Below are positions 14,425 to 22,072 of a stretch of DNA of 35,452 bases, piece after piece; the first letter of the stretch is position 1, and every line of letters begins with the position of its first letter. The notes under the pieces are model-generated. The model ran no database searches and had not been told where the DNA came from. It saw only the letters and a program-made list of their open reading frames with translations. Origin of the DNA: a virus; IMG/VR virus record IMGVR_UViG_3300043570_001468, positions 1 through 35,452 of that record; one strand, written 5' to 3'. The translations under genes were made by a program, and so were the position numbers.

Positions 14425-15822
14425 ATGAAGATTATCCAAGTACTTTCAAATTTAATAACTGAAGACGCTCGTTTTCAGGTATTTTATAATAAATATATAC
14501 TACCTAGTGGTGATAGAAAAAAAGGATTACTTCCTTTTGAAATTGTTAAGCAAATAGTTTTTGCTGACCCAACAACAAGAGTTCCGGTTAACTATGACAA
14601 AAATGGTGCGTCCGTTGAAGATATGTTAAGTAATCAAATTAAGGTTGGGAAATATAGTCAATGGATGTTAAATATGTTTATTAAACCACATTTAACTAAT
14701 GACAATAATGATGTTATAGAAGTTAATACTGACGAATATAAATCAAAGGCAAATCAATATAGAAAACTTTTTTTAGAAGATTTACATTACTTTACTGAAT
14801 TACTAACAAAATTTGAAAGATTCAAAGGTAGTTTAGTAGATGCGTCTAAGAAAGATATTAATAATGTTAAATCTATTAACGAATTATCTCAATTACAAGT
14901 TGAGTATGGTGATACAACAGTTGATTTGGCTGTGTATCGTGGTAAAAAAGTTAAAAACGAAAAAGGTGCTGACGTTAAAACAAACTTTAATTTTCCCGGT
15001 GCGGAAATATTAAAGGTTGGTTCAGAATATACCTTGATTAGAATTTCTGATAAAGGTGACTTAGGTTCTAAGGCGGCTTCTTATTTTGGAGGTTACGAAG
15101 GAGGATTAGCAAGAGGTGAGTCTAATTGGTGTACGGCAGCAACAGGTTCTGACCACTCACATAGATATAGACAAAAAGGTCCATTATATATTATTATGGC
15201 TAATGACGATAAAGGTAAAGTAGGTGAGGTAACAGGATTACCTACAGAAAGATATCAACTTCACTTTCCAGCACCGAGTCAATTTAAATCTCGTGACCAA
15301 TATTCTGCTGAGGGTAATGTCCCAATTGTTGAATTTTTAAATGGTAAATGGAGTGAATTTAAAGAAATATTGAAACCTGAATTTGCTAAAGGGTTTGTTA
15401 CACCAAATAGTGAAAACGTTAACATTAGATATCCATCTGATGAAACAGGTAGATTTGTTGCGTTATATGGGTTTGAAGAATTATTTGAGGCGTTACCGGA
15501 CACGATTAAAAAATTAAATATTGTTAACACTTCAAATGAAAACATTAGTGTAGCACTTCCTAAGTCAATTGTTAGGTTTAAATCGTTAGTGGCGGTGATG
15601 TTTCAGAATATGATTAGTTCAATTCCTGATAACATCTGTGAGTTGAAGAACTTGACGTTATTGGCTTTCCCTGATAATAAAGAATTAAAATCAGTTCCGG
15701 ATTGCATACTGTCATTAAAAAACTTTACATTTTTAAATGTAAACGGATGTCCTAATGTTCAAGTACCAAAAGAATTGGAAAAATATAATGAAGGTAATGG
15801 TTATTACCATATGGAAGAATAG
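14425..15822 (+). CDS. Leader-bearing WCTA-domain / leucine-rich-repeat protein, copy 1
   Basis: This 465-residue protein begins MKIIQVLSNLITEDARFQ; ITE at about residues 11-13 is a candidate prohead-protease site. A helical region with a conserved LPSGDRKKGLLPFE follows. The central domain has NWCTAA (Cys236), GPLYIIMANDDKGKV and RYQLHF (His280); Cys and His are kept in the neighbouring copy, so a Cys-dependent activity is conceivable. The last 110 residues form short leucine-rich repeats (LPDTIKKLNIVN, IPDNICELKNLTLLAF, VPDCILSLKNFTFLNV) ending in YHMEE. I recall WCTA..YQFHF domains in other marine phages without known function. I infer a packaged, possibly injected protein with LRR-mediated binding. 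Confidence 0.85.
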   Translation: MKIIQVLSNLITEDARFQVFYNKYILPSGDRKKGLLPFEIVKQIVFADPTTRVPVNYDKNGASVEDMLSNQIKVGKYSQWMLNMFIKPHLTNDNNDVIEVNTDEYKSKANQYRKLFLEDLHYFTELLTKFERFKGSLVDASKKDINNVKSINELSQLQVEYGDTTVDLAVYRGKKVKNEKGADVKTNFNFPGAEILKVGSEYTLIRISDKGDLGSKAASYFGGYEGGLARGESNWCTAATGSDHSHRYRQKGPLYIIMANDDKGKVGEVTGLPTERYQLHFPAPSQFKSRDQYSAEGNVPIVEFLNGKWSEFKEILKPEFAKGFVTPNSENVNIRYPSDETGRFVALYGFEELFEALPDTIKKLNIVNTSNENISVALPKSIVRFKSLVAVMFQNMISSIPDNICELKNLTLLAFPDNKELKSVPDCILSLKNFTFLNVNGCPNVQVPKELEKYNEGNGYYHMEE

Positions 15823-15832
15823 ATAAAGAAAA

Positions 15833-15840
15833 TATTTATA
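15833..15840 (+). promoter_or_regulatory. Candidate phage late promoter box (ATATTTATAA type)
   Basis: TATTTATA within ATATTTATAACAAAAAAAC lies 17 bases before the ATG at 15858, in the 35-base gap between the paralogues. No TTTG precedes it at -33 distance. Confidence 0.5.
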
Positions 15841-15857
15841 ACAAAAAAACAATTAAA

Positions 15858-17249
15858 ATGAAGATTACAAAAGTATTATCGAACTTAGTTACTGAAGACG
15901 CTCGTTTTCAAATTTTATACAAAAAATATGTGTTACCTAGTGGTGATAGAAAAAAAGGTTTACTACCATTTGAGGTTGTTAAACAAATTGTTTTCGCTGA
16001 CCCAACAACGAGAGTTCCTGAGAACTACGATAAGGAAGGTGCGTCTATTGAGGATATGACAAGTGACAAAATTAAAGTTGGTAAATATACCCAATGGTTG
16101 TTGAATCTATTTGTTAAACCATACATAACTAGAGAAGGTTCTAATGAACCAATTGAGGTTGGGACTGATGAGTATAAATCAAAGGCGACTGAATACAGAC
16201 GACTTTTCTTAGAAGATTTATCTCAATTCACTGAATTATTAGTGAAATATGATAGATTTAAAGGTAGTTTAGAGGATGCCGCTAAAAAAGACATTAACAA
16301 TGTTAAATCACTTAATGATTTATCTCACTTGAAAGTTAAAGTGGGTGATGAAACGGTTGATTTAAATATGTATCGTGGTAAAAAAATTAAGAAAGAAGAA
16401 GGTGTTGCTGCTAACACAAACTTTAATATTCCCGGAGCTGAAATTTTAAAAGTTGGTTCTGAATACACACTAATTAAAATTGCTGACAAAGGTGCTTTAG
16501 GTTCTAAAGCGGCATCTTATTTCGGTGGTTATAGTGGAGGACTTGATAGAGGTGAAACTAACTGGTGTACGGCAGCAGAAAATTCAAGTTATTCAAACAC
16601 TTACAGACAACAAGGTCCATTATATATCTTTATTGCTAATGATGATAAAGGTAAGGTTGGTCAAGTTACGGGGTTACCATCAGAAAGATATCAATTCCAC
16701 TTCCCATCTAACCAATTTAAATTTGCTAACCAACACGGTGGTAACATTCCGGTTGTTGAGTATTTGAATGGTAAATGGTCTGAGTTTAAAGAAATATTCA
16801 AACCTGAGTTTGCGGCTGGATTTGTTAAACCAAATTCTGATAATGTTGAAATTAAATACCCGGACTCTGCTACAGGTAAGTTCGTGGCTTTATACGGATT
16901 TGATGAATTATTTACATCATTACCTATAACAATTAAAAGATTGAACATTATTAACACTTCAACAGAAAGTGTTACAATTGATGTTCCTGAGTCAATCAGT
17001 AGATTCCAATCATTAACAGCAATATTGTTTGAGAATATGATTAGTAAACTTCCAAACTCAATCTGTGAATTAAAGAACTTGGTGTTTATCGCTGTTCCGG
17101 GTAACAAAGAATTGAAAACAATTCCGGAATGTATTATGAATTTACCAAACCTTACATTTGTGAATGTAAGTAGATGTCCTAATGTTCAAGTGCCAAAAGC
17201 GTTAGAACAATACAATACGGGTGAAGGTTTCTACCATATGGAAGAATAA
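15858..17249 (+). CDS. Leader-bearing WCTA-domain / leucine-rich-repeat protein, copy 2
   Basis: This 463-residue protein is the tandem paralogue of the gene before it, colinear along its length and about 80% identical over the first 60 residues by eye. The leader is MKITKVLSNLVTEDARFQ. The central domain keeps NWCTAA (Cys237), GPLYIFIANDDKGKV and RYQFHF (His281). The C-terminal leucine-rich repeats and the YHMEE end are also kept. Divergence is concentrated around residues 120-135, just after the WCTA motif, and in the LRR surface, as expected for two paralogues with different partners. It carries its own late-type box, so the duplication included the regulatory region. Function as for copy 1 is unknown. 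Confidence 0.85.
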   Translation: MKITKVLSNLVTEDARFQILYKKYVLPSGDRKKGLLPFEVVKQIVFADPTTRVPENYDKEGASIEDMTSDKIKVGKYTQWLLNLFVKPYITREGSNEPIEVGTDEYKSKATEYRRLFLEDLSQFTELLVKYDRFKGSLEDAAKKDINNVKSLNDLSHLKVKVGDETVDLNMYRGKKIKKEEGVAANTNFNIPGAEILKVGSEYTLIKIADKGALGSKAASYFGGYSGGLDRGETNWCTAAENSSYSNTYRQQGPLYIFIANDDKGKVGQVTGLPSERYQFHFPSNQFKFANQHGGNIPVVEYLNGKWSEFKEIFKPEFAAGFVKPNSDNVEIKYPDSATGKFVALYGFDELFTSLPITIKRLNIINTSTESVTIDVPESISRFQSLTAILFENMISKLPNSICELKNLVFIAVPGNKELKTIPECIMNLPNLTFVNVSRCPNVQVPKALEQYNTGEGFYHMEE

Positions 17250-17267
17250 TTTAAAAAAAATACTACT

Positions 17268-17558
17268 ATGAAAAATGTTGACGTTGAAATCTACATTAAT
17301 CAATTTATAACTTTCTTTAATAACAACCCCAATGACTTACTTGAGTTAATTGGGGATGTTTTGAAGGACGACTTCTACGACAGAGTTAAACAACAATCTT
17401 TGGATAATGTTAATAACGGTGAGGATGTTTCCTTAACCCAAAAACAAATTATATCTATTGTTGTGGCTCTTAAACAATCTCAAAATGATGAGGTTGATAT
17501 GGATAAGATTAAGTCCATAATTTATCACACACAATTCGGACATTTTTCCCTTAATTAA
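17268..17558 (+). CDS. Small conserved phage protein, function unknown
   Basis: This acidic, helical 96-residue protein starts MKNVDVEIYINQFITFFNNN, has a NPNDLLELIGD helix, a SLTQKQIISIVVALKQS helix and ends TQFGHFSLN. It lacks membrane or catalytic motifs. I recall proteins with a similar plan in related phages, uncharacterised. It follows the second LRR gene by 18 bases and may be read from its promoter. The next gene has its own host-type promoter starting at this gene's end. Confidence 0.7.
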   Translation: MKNVDVEIYINQFITFFNNNPNDLLELIGDVLKDDFYDRVKQQSLDNVNNGEDVSLTQKQIISIVVALKQSQNDEVDMDKIKSIIYHTQFGHFSLN

Positions 17559-17590
17559 TTTGTATATTCAAATTTAATATCTTACTTTTG
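17559..17590 (+). promoter_or_regulatory. Bacteroidota-type promoter
   Basis: TTTG (17559-17562), 20 bases, then TACTTTTG (17583-17590) match the TAnnTTTG consensus. Because transcription would begin after about 17596, a TTG start at 17588 inside the -7 element is excluded in favour of ATG 17609. Confidence 0.7.
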
Positions 17591-17608
17591 TGGTTCAAAA
17601 TAAACCTG

Positions 17609-19372
17609 ATGAAAGAAGAATTATTTAATTATACCGTAAAGAAATATCAAGTATCGGAATACTTGGATACCAATCCTATTCGACCTCTTAAAAAAGAGGT
17701 TCAGGATGATTTTTGGGGGGTAATTGAAACTACTATGAGTTCAACTAAAAACTCAAGTTATACGCCTTGGGGTGACTTTACTTTTAAGGAGGATTATGAT
17801 ACAGAAGAAAAATTTGTAGAACATTACGGGAACCCACTTACTTCATTATATTTGAATAGGGTGATTATCTGTGTGACTAAAGAGAATGATAAAGTTTCCT
17901 TTAAGATATTCAATTACAGTAAAACAAGACGTGTTGCGGGTAAATGGTTTAAATTAAGAACTAATTGTAGGTTCATTACTTTTAACTATAAAACAAATGC
18001 GTTATATACCGGTTCATTAGATAATTACCATTTGAAGAGAAAATGTCGTAAAAATATTAGAAGAGTCCTTTTTAATAATGACCCTATCAATAATATGAGA
18101 CGATATTTGAGAGAGTCATTCAACTCAATAGTTGATAAAGATAAAGTTGATATCCCAACAATAGTTAATCAGGTTATCTCAACCTTTGTTAACGCCATTC
18201 CCGGAACTGAACTATACTCTGATTTACTTCCTGAACAAAGAATCTATAAAAGATATTTGGACGTTCAAGGAATTAAAGTCCCAAACAATTGGTTTGAGCT
18301 TATGAATGTTTATCCCCAACCAAAGAAGAAAGATTTGGTGAAGTGTGAGTATAAGTATATTGATGCTCTAATGAGGGTTCATAATTTAAAGGGGGATAAA
18401 GTTAAAAGGGTATTACATAACGTTAAATCATTTGAGGGTGTAAATAATTTAACCAATGCTTGTTCAATATTTGGAGATAAGTTTATTTTAAATCAACCGG
18501 ACGAGTTTGTTCAATTGTTACTGGAGAAGTCTCAACCCGGATTTCATAATAATATTGGAAAAGGATTGTTAACCAAAAAAGAATTCTCTAATTTCTTTGA
18601 AATATATAAATTATTTCAAAAAGGATTAGTTAATAATAATGTGATTGAAGACCACTTTAGATTTTATCGTTTATTGGACGAAATGGAACCGGTTAAATGG
18701 ACTTCAAGGACTCACGATGAGTTTGTTCAAGAACATTATGATTGGTCGGAAAAATATAACCATTACACAAACGGAGATTTCAATAGAATTTACAACCGAG
18801 GGTTTGTAGATAAAATAAATGAGGTTATCTTAACCAAAGATGGTCCATATTTCCCGGAGGTGTTAACAACATCCAAACGATATAACAACGAGTCGTTCTT
18901 CCAAAACAATTGTGTTAAGACATATGTTAAACGTGTGGGTTCTGTGTTGATATCACTAAGACGTGGTGAGGGAGAAACTGAAGAAAGAGCGTCAATTGAA
19001 ATTGAAGTAACTCCGCTTGTGTGGCTGGATGAAATGTATTTTAATTTAAGACGAGTTCAAACCTTGGGAAAACGTAACAGTAGGTTAGATAATAGTTGGG
19101 ATGATGTTTTGGGTAAATTAGATGATAGAATTGAATATATTGTTCGTGAGAAATTGTTTGATACATTACAGATTGATGGTGAATTTGGGGGGAGAAAAAT
19201 TTTCTCAGATTACGAAATTAAAGAGTATGACAGAACCGGATACAATACGGGTGTAACAAATATCAAAAAAGGTGTTTATTTAGGGTGGAAAAACGATTCA
19301 ATTATGAAATTAAATTCATATAATTATAATGTTGTTCCGATAGAGAATGATGAAAACTTATTTGATTATTAA
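17609..19372 (+). CDS. PcfJ-like protein
   Basis: The 587-residue protein begins MKEELFNYTVKKYQ. The C-terminal third holds the PcfJ-type signature: FFQNNCVKTYVKRVGSVLIS (Cys435), then LRRGEGETEERASIEIEV, then LRRVQTLGKRN. In PcfJ-family proteins a C-V-x-x-Y core is followed by a basic strand and an Ile/Leu-Glu-Ile strand. The family is named from a conjugative plasmid gene and occurs in many phages, with no established biochemistry. The start was chosen because the promoter's -7 element covers the only upstream alternative. The N-terminal 400 residues are basic and helical. It overlaps no upstream gene and is followed directly by a short hypothetical. Confidence 0.7.
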   Translation: MKEELFNYTVKKYQVSEYLDTNPIRPLKKEVQDDFWGVIETTMSSTKNSSYTPWGDFTFKEDYDTEEKFVEHYGNPLTSLYLNRVIICVTKENDKVSFKIFNYSKTRRVAGKWFKLRTNCRFITFNYKTNALYTGSLDNYHLKRKCRKNIRRVLFNNDPINNMRRYLRESFNSIVDKDKVDIPTIVNQVISTFVNAIPGTELYSDLLPEQRIYKRYLDVQGIKVPNNWFELMNVYPQPKKKDLVKCEYKYIDALMRVHNLKGDKVKRVLHNVKSFEGVNNLTNACSIFGDKFILNQPDEFVQLLLEKSQPGFHNNIGKGLLTKKEFSNFFEIYKLFQKGLVNNNVIEDHFRFYRLLDEMEPVKWTSRTHDEFVQEHYDWSEKYNHYTNGDFNRIYNRGFVDKINEVILTKDGPYFPEVLTTSKRYNNESFFQNNCVKTYVKRVGSVLISLRRGEGETEERASIEIEVTPLVWLDEMYFNLRRVQTLGKRNSRLDNSWDDVLGKLDDRIEYIVREKLFDTLQIDGEFGGRKIFSDYEIKEYDRTGYNTGVTNIKKGVYLGWKNDSIMKLNSYNYNVVPIENDENLFDY

Positions 19373-19373
19373 T

Positions 19374-19697
19374 ATGAAAGAAATACCACAACATTGCGTA
19401 GATACCTTTAAAGAAAGATTTGGGGTTCACCCTAGTTTAGTTGAATATTCTACGGTATTGAATAAAACTGATGTTGATTCATTATTAAGTAAATCACACT
19501 TAATTTGGTATCAAGATTTTATTGATGATAATAAAAATGTTGTTCCAAGACATAAGTTATACGAATATGATTCAACCGGGGTTTTAATATATATAAAATA
19601 TGTTGGAAAGATATTTATTTTGACAAAGGTGGATAAAAAAAATGTGGTGGATTATACACTACAACAATTAAAACGATTAACAACAAAAAAAATTTAA
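19374..19697 (+). CDS. Small hypothetical protein (107 aa)
   Basis: This basic, soluble protein begins MKEIPQHCVDTFKERFGVHP at ATG 19374, one base after the PcfJ-like stop. A longer version starting at 19347 would overlap that gene and is unlikely. It has alternating short helices and strands (LIWYQDFIDD, GVLIYIKYVGKIFILTKV), suggesting a small alpha/beta fold. No motif is recognised. It lies two bases before thioredoxin and is probably in the same operon. Confidence 0.65.
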   Translation: MKEIPQHCVDTFKERFGVHPSLVEYSTVLNKTDVDSLLSKSHLIWYQDFIDDNKNVVPRHKLYEYDSTGVLIYIKYVGKIFILTKVDKKNVVDYTLQQLKRLTTKKI

Positions 19698-19699
19698 GA

Positions 19700-20023
19700 A
19701 TGGAAATTACAACAGAAGAGTTAAAACAAAAAATTGAAAATGGGGATAAATTAATAATTGATTTTTGGGGGGTTCATTGTGGTCCATGCAAAGTTATGAA
19801 ACCTATTTTTGATAAAGTATCCGAAGAAATGAGAGGTAAAAATTCAGAAGTTCAACTTTATACTATGGATGTTGCAAACAATAGAGATTATGCGGTTGAA
19901 TTAGGTATTCGTGCTGTCCCCACCGTTAAATCATTCTCAGGTGGTAAAGAAGTTTATTCTCAACCGGGAATGCAAATGGAAGGACAGATTAAACAATTGG
20001 TAACTAATTTAATCAATGGATAA
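19700..20023 (+). CDS. Thioredoxin
   Basis: The 107-residue length and fold pattern are those of thioredoxin. It has an LIIDFWGVHCGPCK active site with Cys27 and Cys30, a cis-proline region (IRAVPTVKSF) and a final helix QIKQLVTNLI. It probably reduces phage or host ribonucleotide reductase, or works with the adjacent glutaredoxin. T7 instead recruits host thioredoxin as a polymerase processivity factor; nothing here shows that use. The final codons overlap the glutaredoxin start by 8 bases, so the two are co-translated. Confidence 0.93.
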   Translation: MEITTEELKQKIENGDKLIIDFWGVHCGPCKVMKPIFDKVSEEMRGKNSEVQLYTMDVANNRDYAVELGIRAVPTVKSFSGGKEVYSQPGMQMEGQIKQLVTNLING

Positions 20024-20303
20024 GTTAGTAATACTTTTCACGATGAAAGGTTGTCCCCACTGTGAAACAATGAAGAACCAATTAACGGAATCAAATATTC
20101 CATTTGAAGTTAGAGATATTAACGAACACGAAGATGAATATGAGATGTTTGTTGAAATCACCGAGAATGAATTTGTTCCGGCATTTATGGTGGTTGAATC
20201 ACCGGACACAGATGACCACAAGAGTTATTTATACGCTCCGGATAGAGATTACAACGAGATTGAAGAAGGTGTTGAAATTATTAAAGAACATTTTAGAGTA
20301 TAA
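20016..20303 (+). CDS. Glutaredoxin-like protein
   Basis: This 95-residue protein starts MDKLVILFTMKGCPHCETMK, with a CPHC active site at Cys13-Cys16. It then has the fold's second strand (IPFEVRDINE) and a VPAFMVV cis-proline strand. Compared with classical CPYC glutaredoxins it has His at the fourth position, as in some phage and NrdH-like proteins. An acidic C-terminal insert (ESPDTDDHKSYLYAPDRDYNE) is unusual. It is likely an electron donor for deoxynucleotide synthesis with thioredoxin. A symmetric terminator follows at once. Confidence 0.85.
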   Translation: MDKLVILFTMKGCPHCETMKNQLTESNIPFEVRDINEHEDEYEMFVEITENEFVPAFMVVESPDTDDHKSYLYAPDRDYNEIEEGVEIIKEHFRV

Positions 20304-20332
20304 AAAAATCCCCATTTTATTGGGGATTTTTT
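20303..20332. terminator. Bidirectional terminator between convergent genes
   Basis: AAAAAATCCCCA (20303-20314) pairs with TGGGGATTTTTT (20321-20332) around TTTTAT. The A and T runs on both sides let it stop transcription from the glutaredoxin side and from the reverse-strand gene. Confidence 0.85.
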
Positions 20333-20334
20333 AT

Positions 20335-21153
20335 TTAAAATAGTATCAGGTCTTTTATCTTATCTCTAATAAGCCAAGGTTTCTCATCAAATGGTTTAGT
20401 GATATCATCGATGATATTATAACCTTTAATCATATCATTAAATTTTAACATATCAAAATCAAACACATCCAATATCATAGAAATAACATCTTTTCGTGGG
20501 AATAAACTCATTGAATGAATATCTATTTGGTTATCCTCGTCTTGTTTAACGGACGAATATTTAAAAGTTAACCTGTTAGTTAGTATTACATCAAATAATT
20601 GATTACAGATGTATTCTGAGTAATACATCTCTTGTCTTCCCATACTCAAACTATATCCGTGTGGGAACTCTGATGAGATGTTTAATGGTGAGTAGATGTA
20701 ATACTCTAAATTACTTGTATCGTCTTCAGAATAGTCTAATTCATATTCTAATCGGGAGGTGTAAGAAATGGAGTTGAATTTAGGTTGGGGTGACTCAATA
20801 ATAGAGTTAATTAATGTGTGATGGTAAATAGGTCTTATTGAATTATAAAAATCAAAAGTATAATCGGTCTTCTTAGATAATTCTTTACCATACATTATTA
20901 GGTCAATCACATTAACATTCTCATAACCAAAATTAGTTAATAATGATTTATGGGATTCAAGGAAAGATTCTTTTACTTTAACCATATCCAAAATCTTATC
21001 AGTGTTGGTCATCCCATTAATCACAAAGAATTTACCACAATCGGTTACTTCAATAACAACATCATATTGTTTATCTTTATTTATTTGATTGACGATGTAG
21101 TCGGAGAATAAATTAACCAATCCTCTGTTTGAGTTTTCATTTATGTATTTCAT
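20335..21153 (-). CDS. Reverse-strand conserved phage protein (272 aa), function unknown
   Basis: This protein starts MKYINENSNRGLVNLFSDYI and has a well-formed alpha/beta pattern (YDVVIEVTDCGKFFVINGMT; VNVIDLIMYGKEL). A later conserved-looking block (PLNISSEFPHGYSLSMGR, then YYSEYICNQLFDVI) precedes a C-terminal KPWLIRDKIKDLILF. The middle order of strands vaguely recalls S-adenosylmethionine synthetase domains, but the ATP and metal motifs of that enzyme are missing, so I do not assign it. I recall similar proteins in related phages. It ends in the shared bidirectional terminator. Upstream lies the end of another reverse-strand operon. Confidence 0.75.
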   Translation of the reverse strand: MKYINENSNRGLVNLFSDYIVNQINKDKQYDVVIEVTDCGKFFVINGMTNTDKILDMVKVKESFLESHKSLLTNFGYENVNVIDLIMYGKELSKKTDYTFDFYNSIRPIYHHTLINSIIESPQPKFNSISYTSRLEYELDYSEDDTSNLEYYIYSPLNISSEFPHGYSLSMGRQEMYYSEYICNQLFDVILTNRLTFKYSSVKQDEDNQIDIHSMSLFPRKDVISMILDVFDFDMLKFNDMIKGYNIIDDITKPFDEKPWLIRDKIKDLILF

Positions 21154-21202
21154 ATTTTTAAATTATACGAAATTATATAGAAATTAATTTTAATTATAAA
21201 TG

Positions 21203-21227
21203 AAAAAAGGGAACTAAATTGTTCCCT
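21203..21227 (-). terminator. Reverse-strand terminator after the small Cys/Gln-rich gene
   Basis: On the reverse strand AGGGAAC (21227-21221), loop AATTTA, GTTCCCT (21214-21208) and a T run (complement of 21203-21208) form a terminator for the reverse operon that includes the homing endonuclease. Confidence 0.75.
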
Positions 21228-21255
21228 CTAATTTTTTACCCCAAACGTTTAGTAA

Positions 21256-21396
21256 TTACTTTTTGTAATATCGTTCAACCACTTTACGAATTGACTCTTG
21301 AATAGGTTGTGAAGTCGGTTGACTTTGACCTGTTTGAGTATTCGTTTGTGGTGGTGGAGGAGTCTGATTTCCTTGATTTTTGCATCCGCAAGCCAT
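21256..21396 (-). CDS. Small Cys- and Gln-rich protein (46 aa)
   Basis: A 46-residue reverse-strand frame reads MACGCKNQGNQTPPPPQTN and ends with ESIRKVVERYYKK. It has two N-terminal cysteines, a Pro/Gln/Thr linker and a basic C-terminal helix. The C-terminal helix pattern resembles short proteins of the same plan I recall from other flavobacterial phages. It lies 18 bases downstream of the GIY-YIG gene and just before a terminator. The short Cys-x-Cys start could bind metal or be modified. The function is unknown. Confidence 0.6.
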   Translation of the reverse strand: MACGCKNQGNQTPPPPQTNTQTGQSQPTSQPIQESIRKVVERYYKK

Positions 21397-21414
21397 AATT
21401 AAATTATTTTAAGT

Positions 21415-22002
21415 TTAGTTTATTATTTCAAAGTTATGTTTATAACAAGTTTTACGAATTGACCCATTATTACCATTATTAACTTTTTTTCCTCTTAATG
21501 AATTTGAAAGTTTCATTCTAACATTTCTTGGGCTACCTTTAGTAAATCCATTCTGAATTAAATAATCAGCCCCATCAACTAAAGAATCAAATATAAATTC
21601 TTGATTGGTTTCAATATTTGTTAATGAAAATGTTTTAATATTTCCATTTTTCTGTAAATTATATTTAGATAATTTAATTTTAACCTCATTATTAAAAGTA
21701 TTTCGTCTAAATTCATTTACTGTTGCTAAATTATAACCAAATGATAAATTGTTTGAATTGTATTTGTTAATATAAAAATTTTCTTTAACAATTAATTCTT
21801 CAAAAGAACAAATTTCTATTATATCAAATAAAAATGTGTCTTTACCATATTTGTTATAAGAATTTTGTAAATATTCATTATCGTGAATATTTTTACGTAA
21901 CATCCAAAAATGTTTTTTTTCTCTATTTTTTAAATTTACGGAACTACCAATATAAATTTTATTGTCTTTAACATTTAATATTTTATATATTCCACAATTC
22001 AT
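21415..22002 (-). CDS. GIY-YIG homing endonuclease (free-standing)
   Basis: The 195-residue protein opens MNCGIYKILNVKDNKIYIGS, holding the GIY and YIG elements, then the catalytic Arg region (SVNLKNREKKHFWML) and a Glu in KENFYINKYNS. That is a complete GIY-YIG nuclease domain over the first 95 residues. The C-terminal 90 residues are basic, with an IQNGFTKGSPRNVRMKLSN segment like a nuclease-associated modular DNA-binding region. ATG at 22002 places GIY at the usual distance; an upstream start would add six unneeded residues. It sits between a leader-bearing gene and a small gene on the opposite strand from most of the window, as mobile endonuclease genes often do. No intron borders were found. 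Confidence 0.88.
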   Translation of the reverse strand: MNCGIYKILNVKDNKIYIGSSVNLKNREKKHFWMLRKNIHDNEYLQNSYNKYGKDTFLFDIIEICSFEELIVKENFYINKYNSNNLSFGYNLATVNEFRRNTFNNEVKIKLSKYNLQKNGNIKTFSLTNIETNQEFIFDSLVDGADYLIQNGFTKGSPRNVRMKLSNSLRGKKVNNGNNGSIRKTCYKHNFEIIN

Positions 22003-22072
22003 ACTACTAATAAATATCAATAATAATGATAATAAGTAAATAAATTTTGTATCTTAGCTGATATTTATTGTT

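Noticed and set aside
17588-17608. Start of the PcfJ-like gene at TTG 17588
   Set aside because: It lies inside the -7 element of a well-matched promoter, so it would be upstream of the transcript start; ATG 17609 is used.
20335-21153. S-adenosylmethionine synthetase
   Set aside because: The strand order is only vaguely similar and the family's ATP, metal and methionine-binding motifs are absent.
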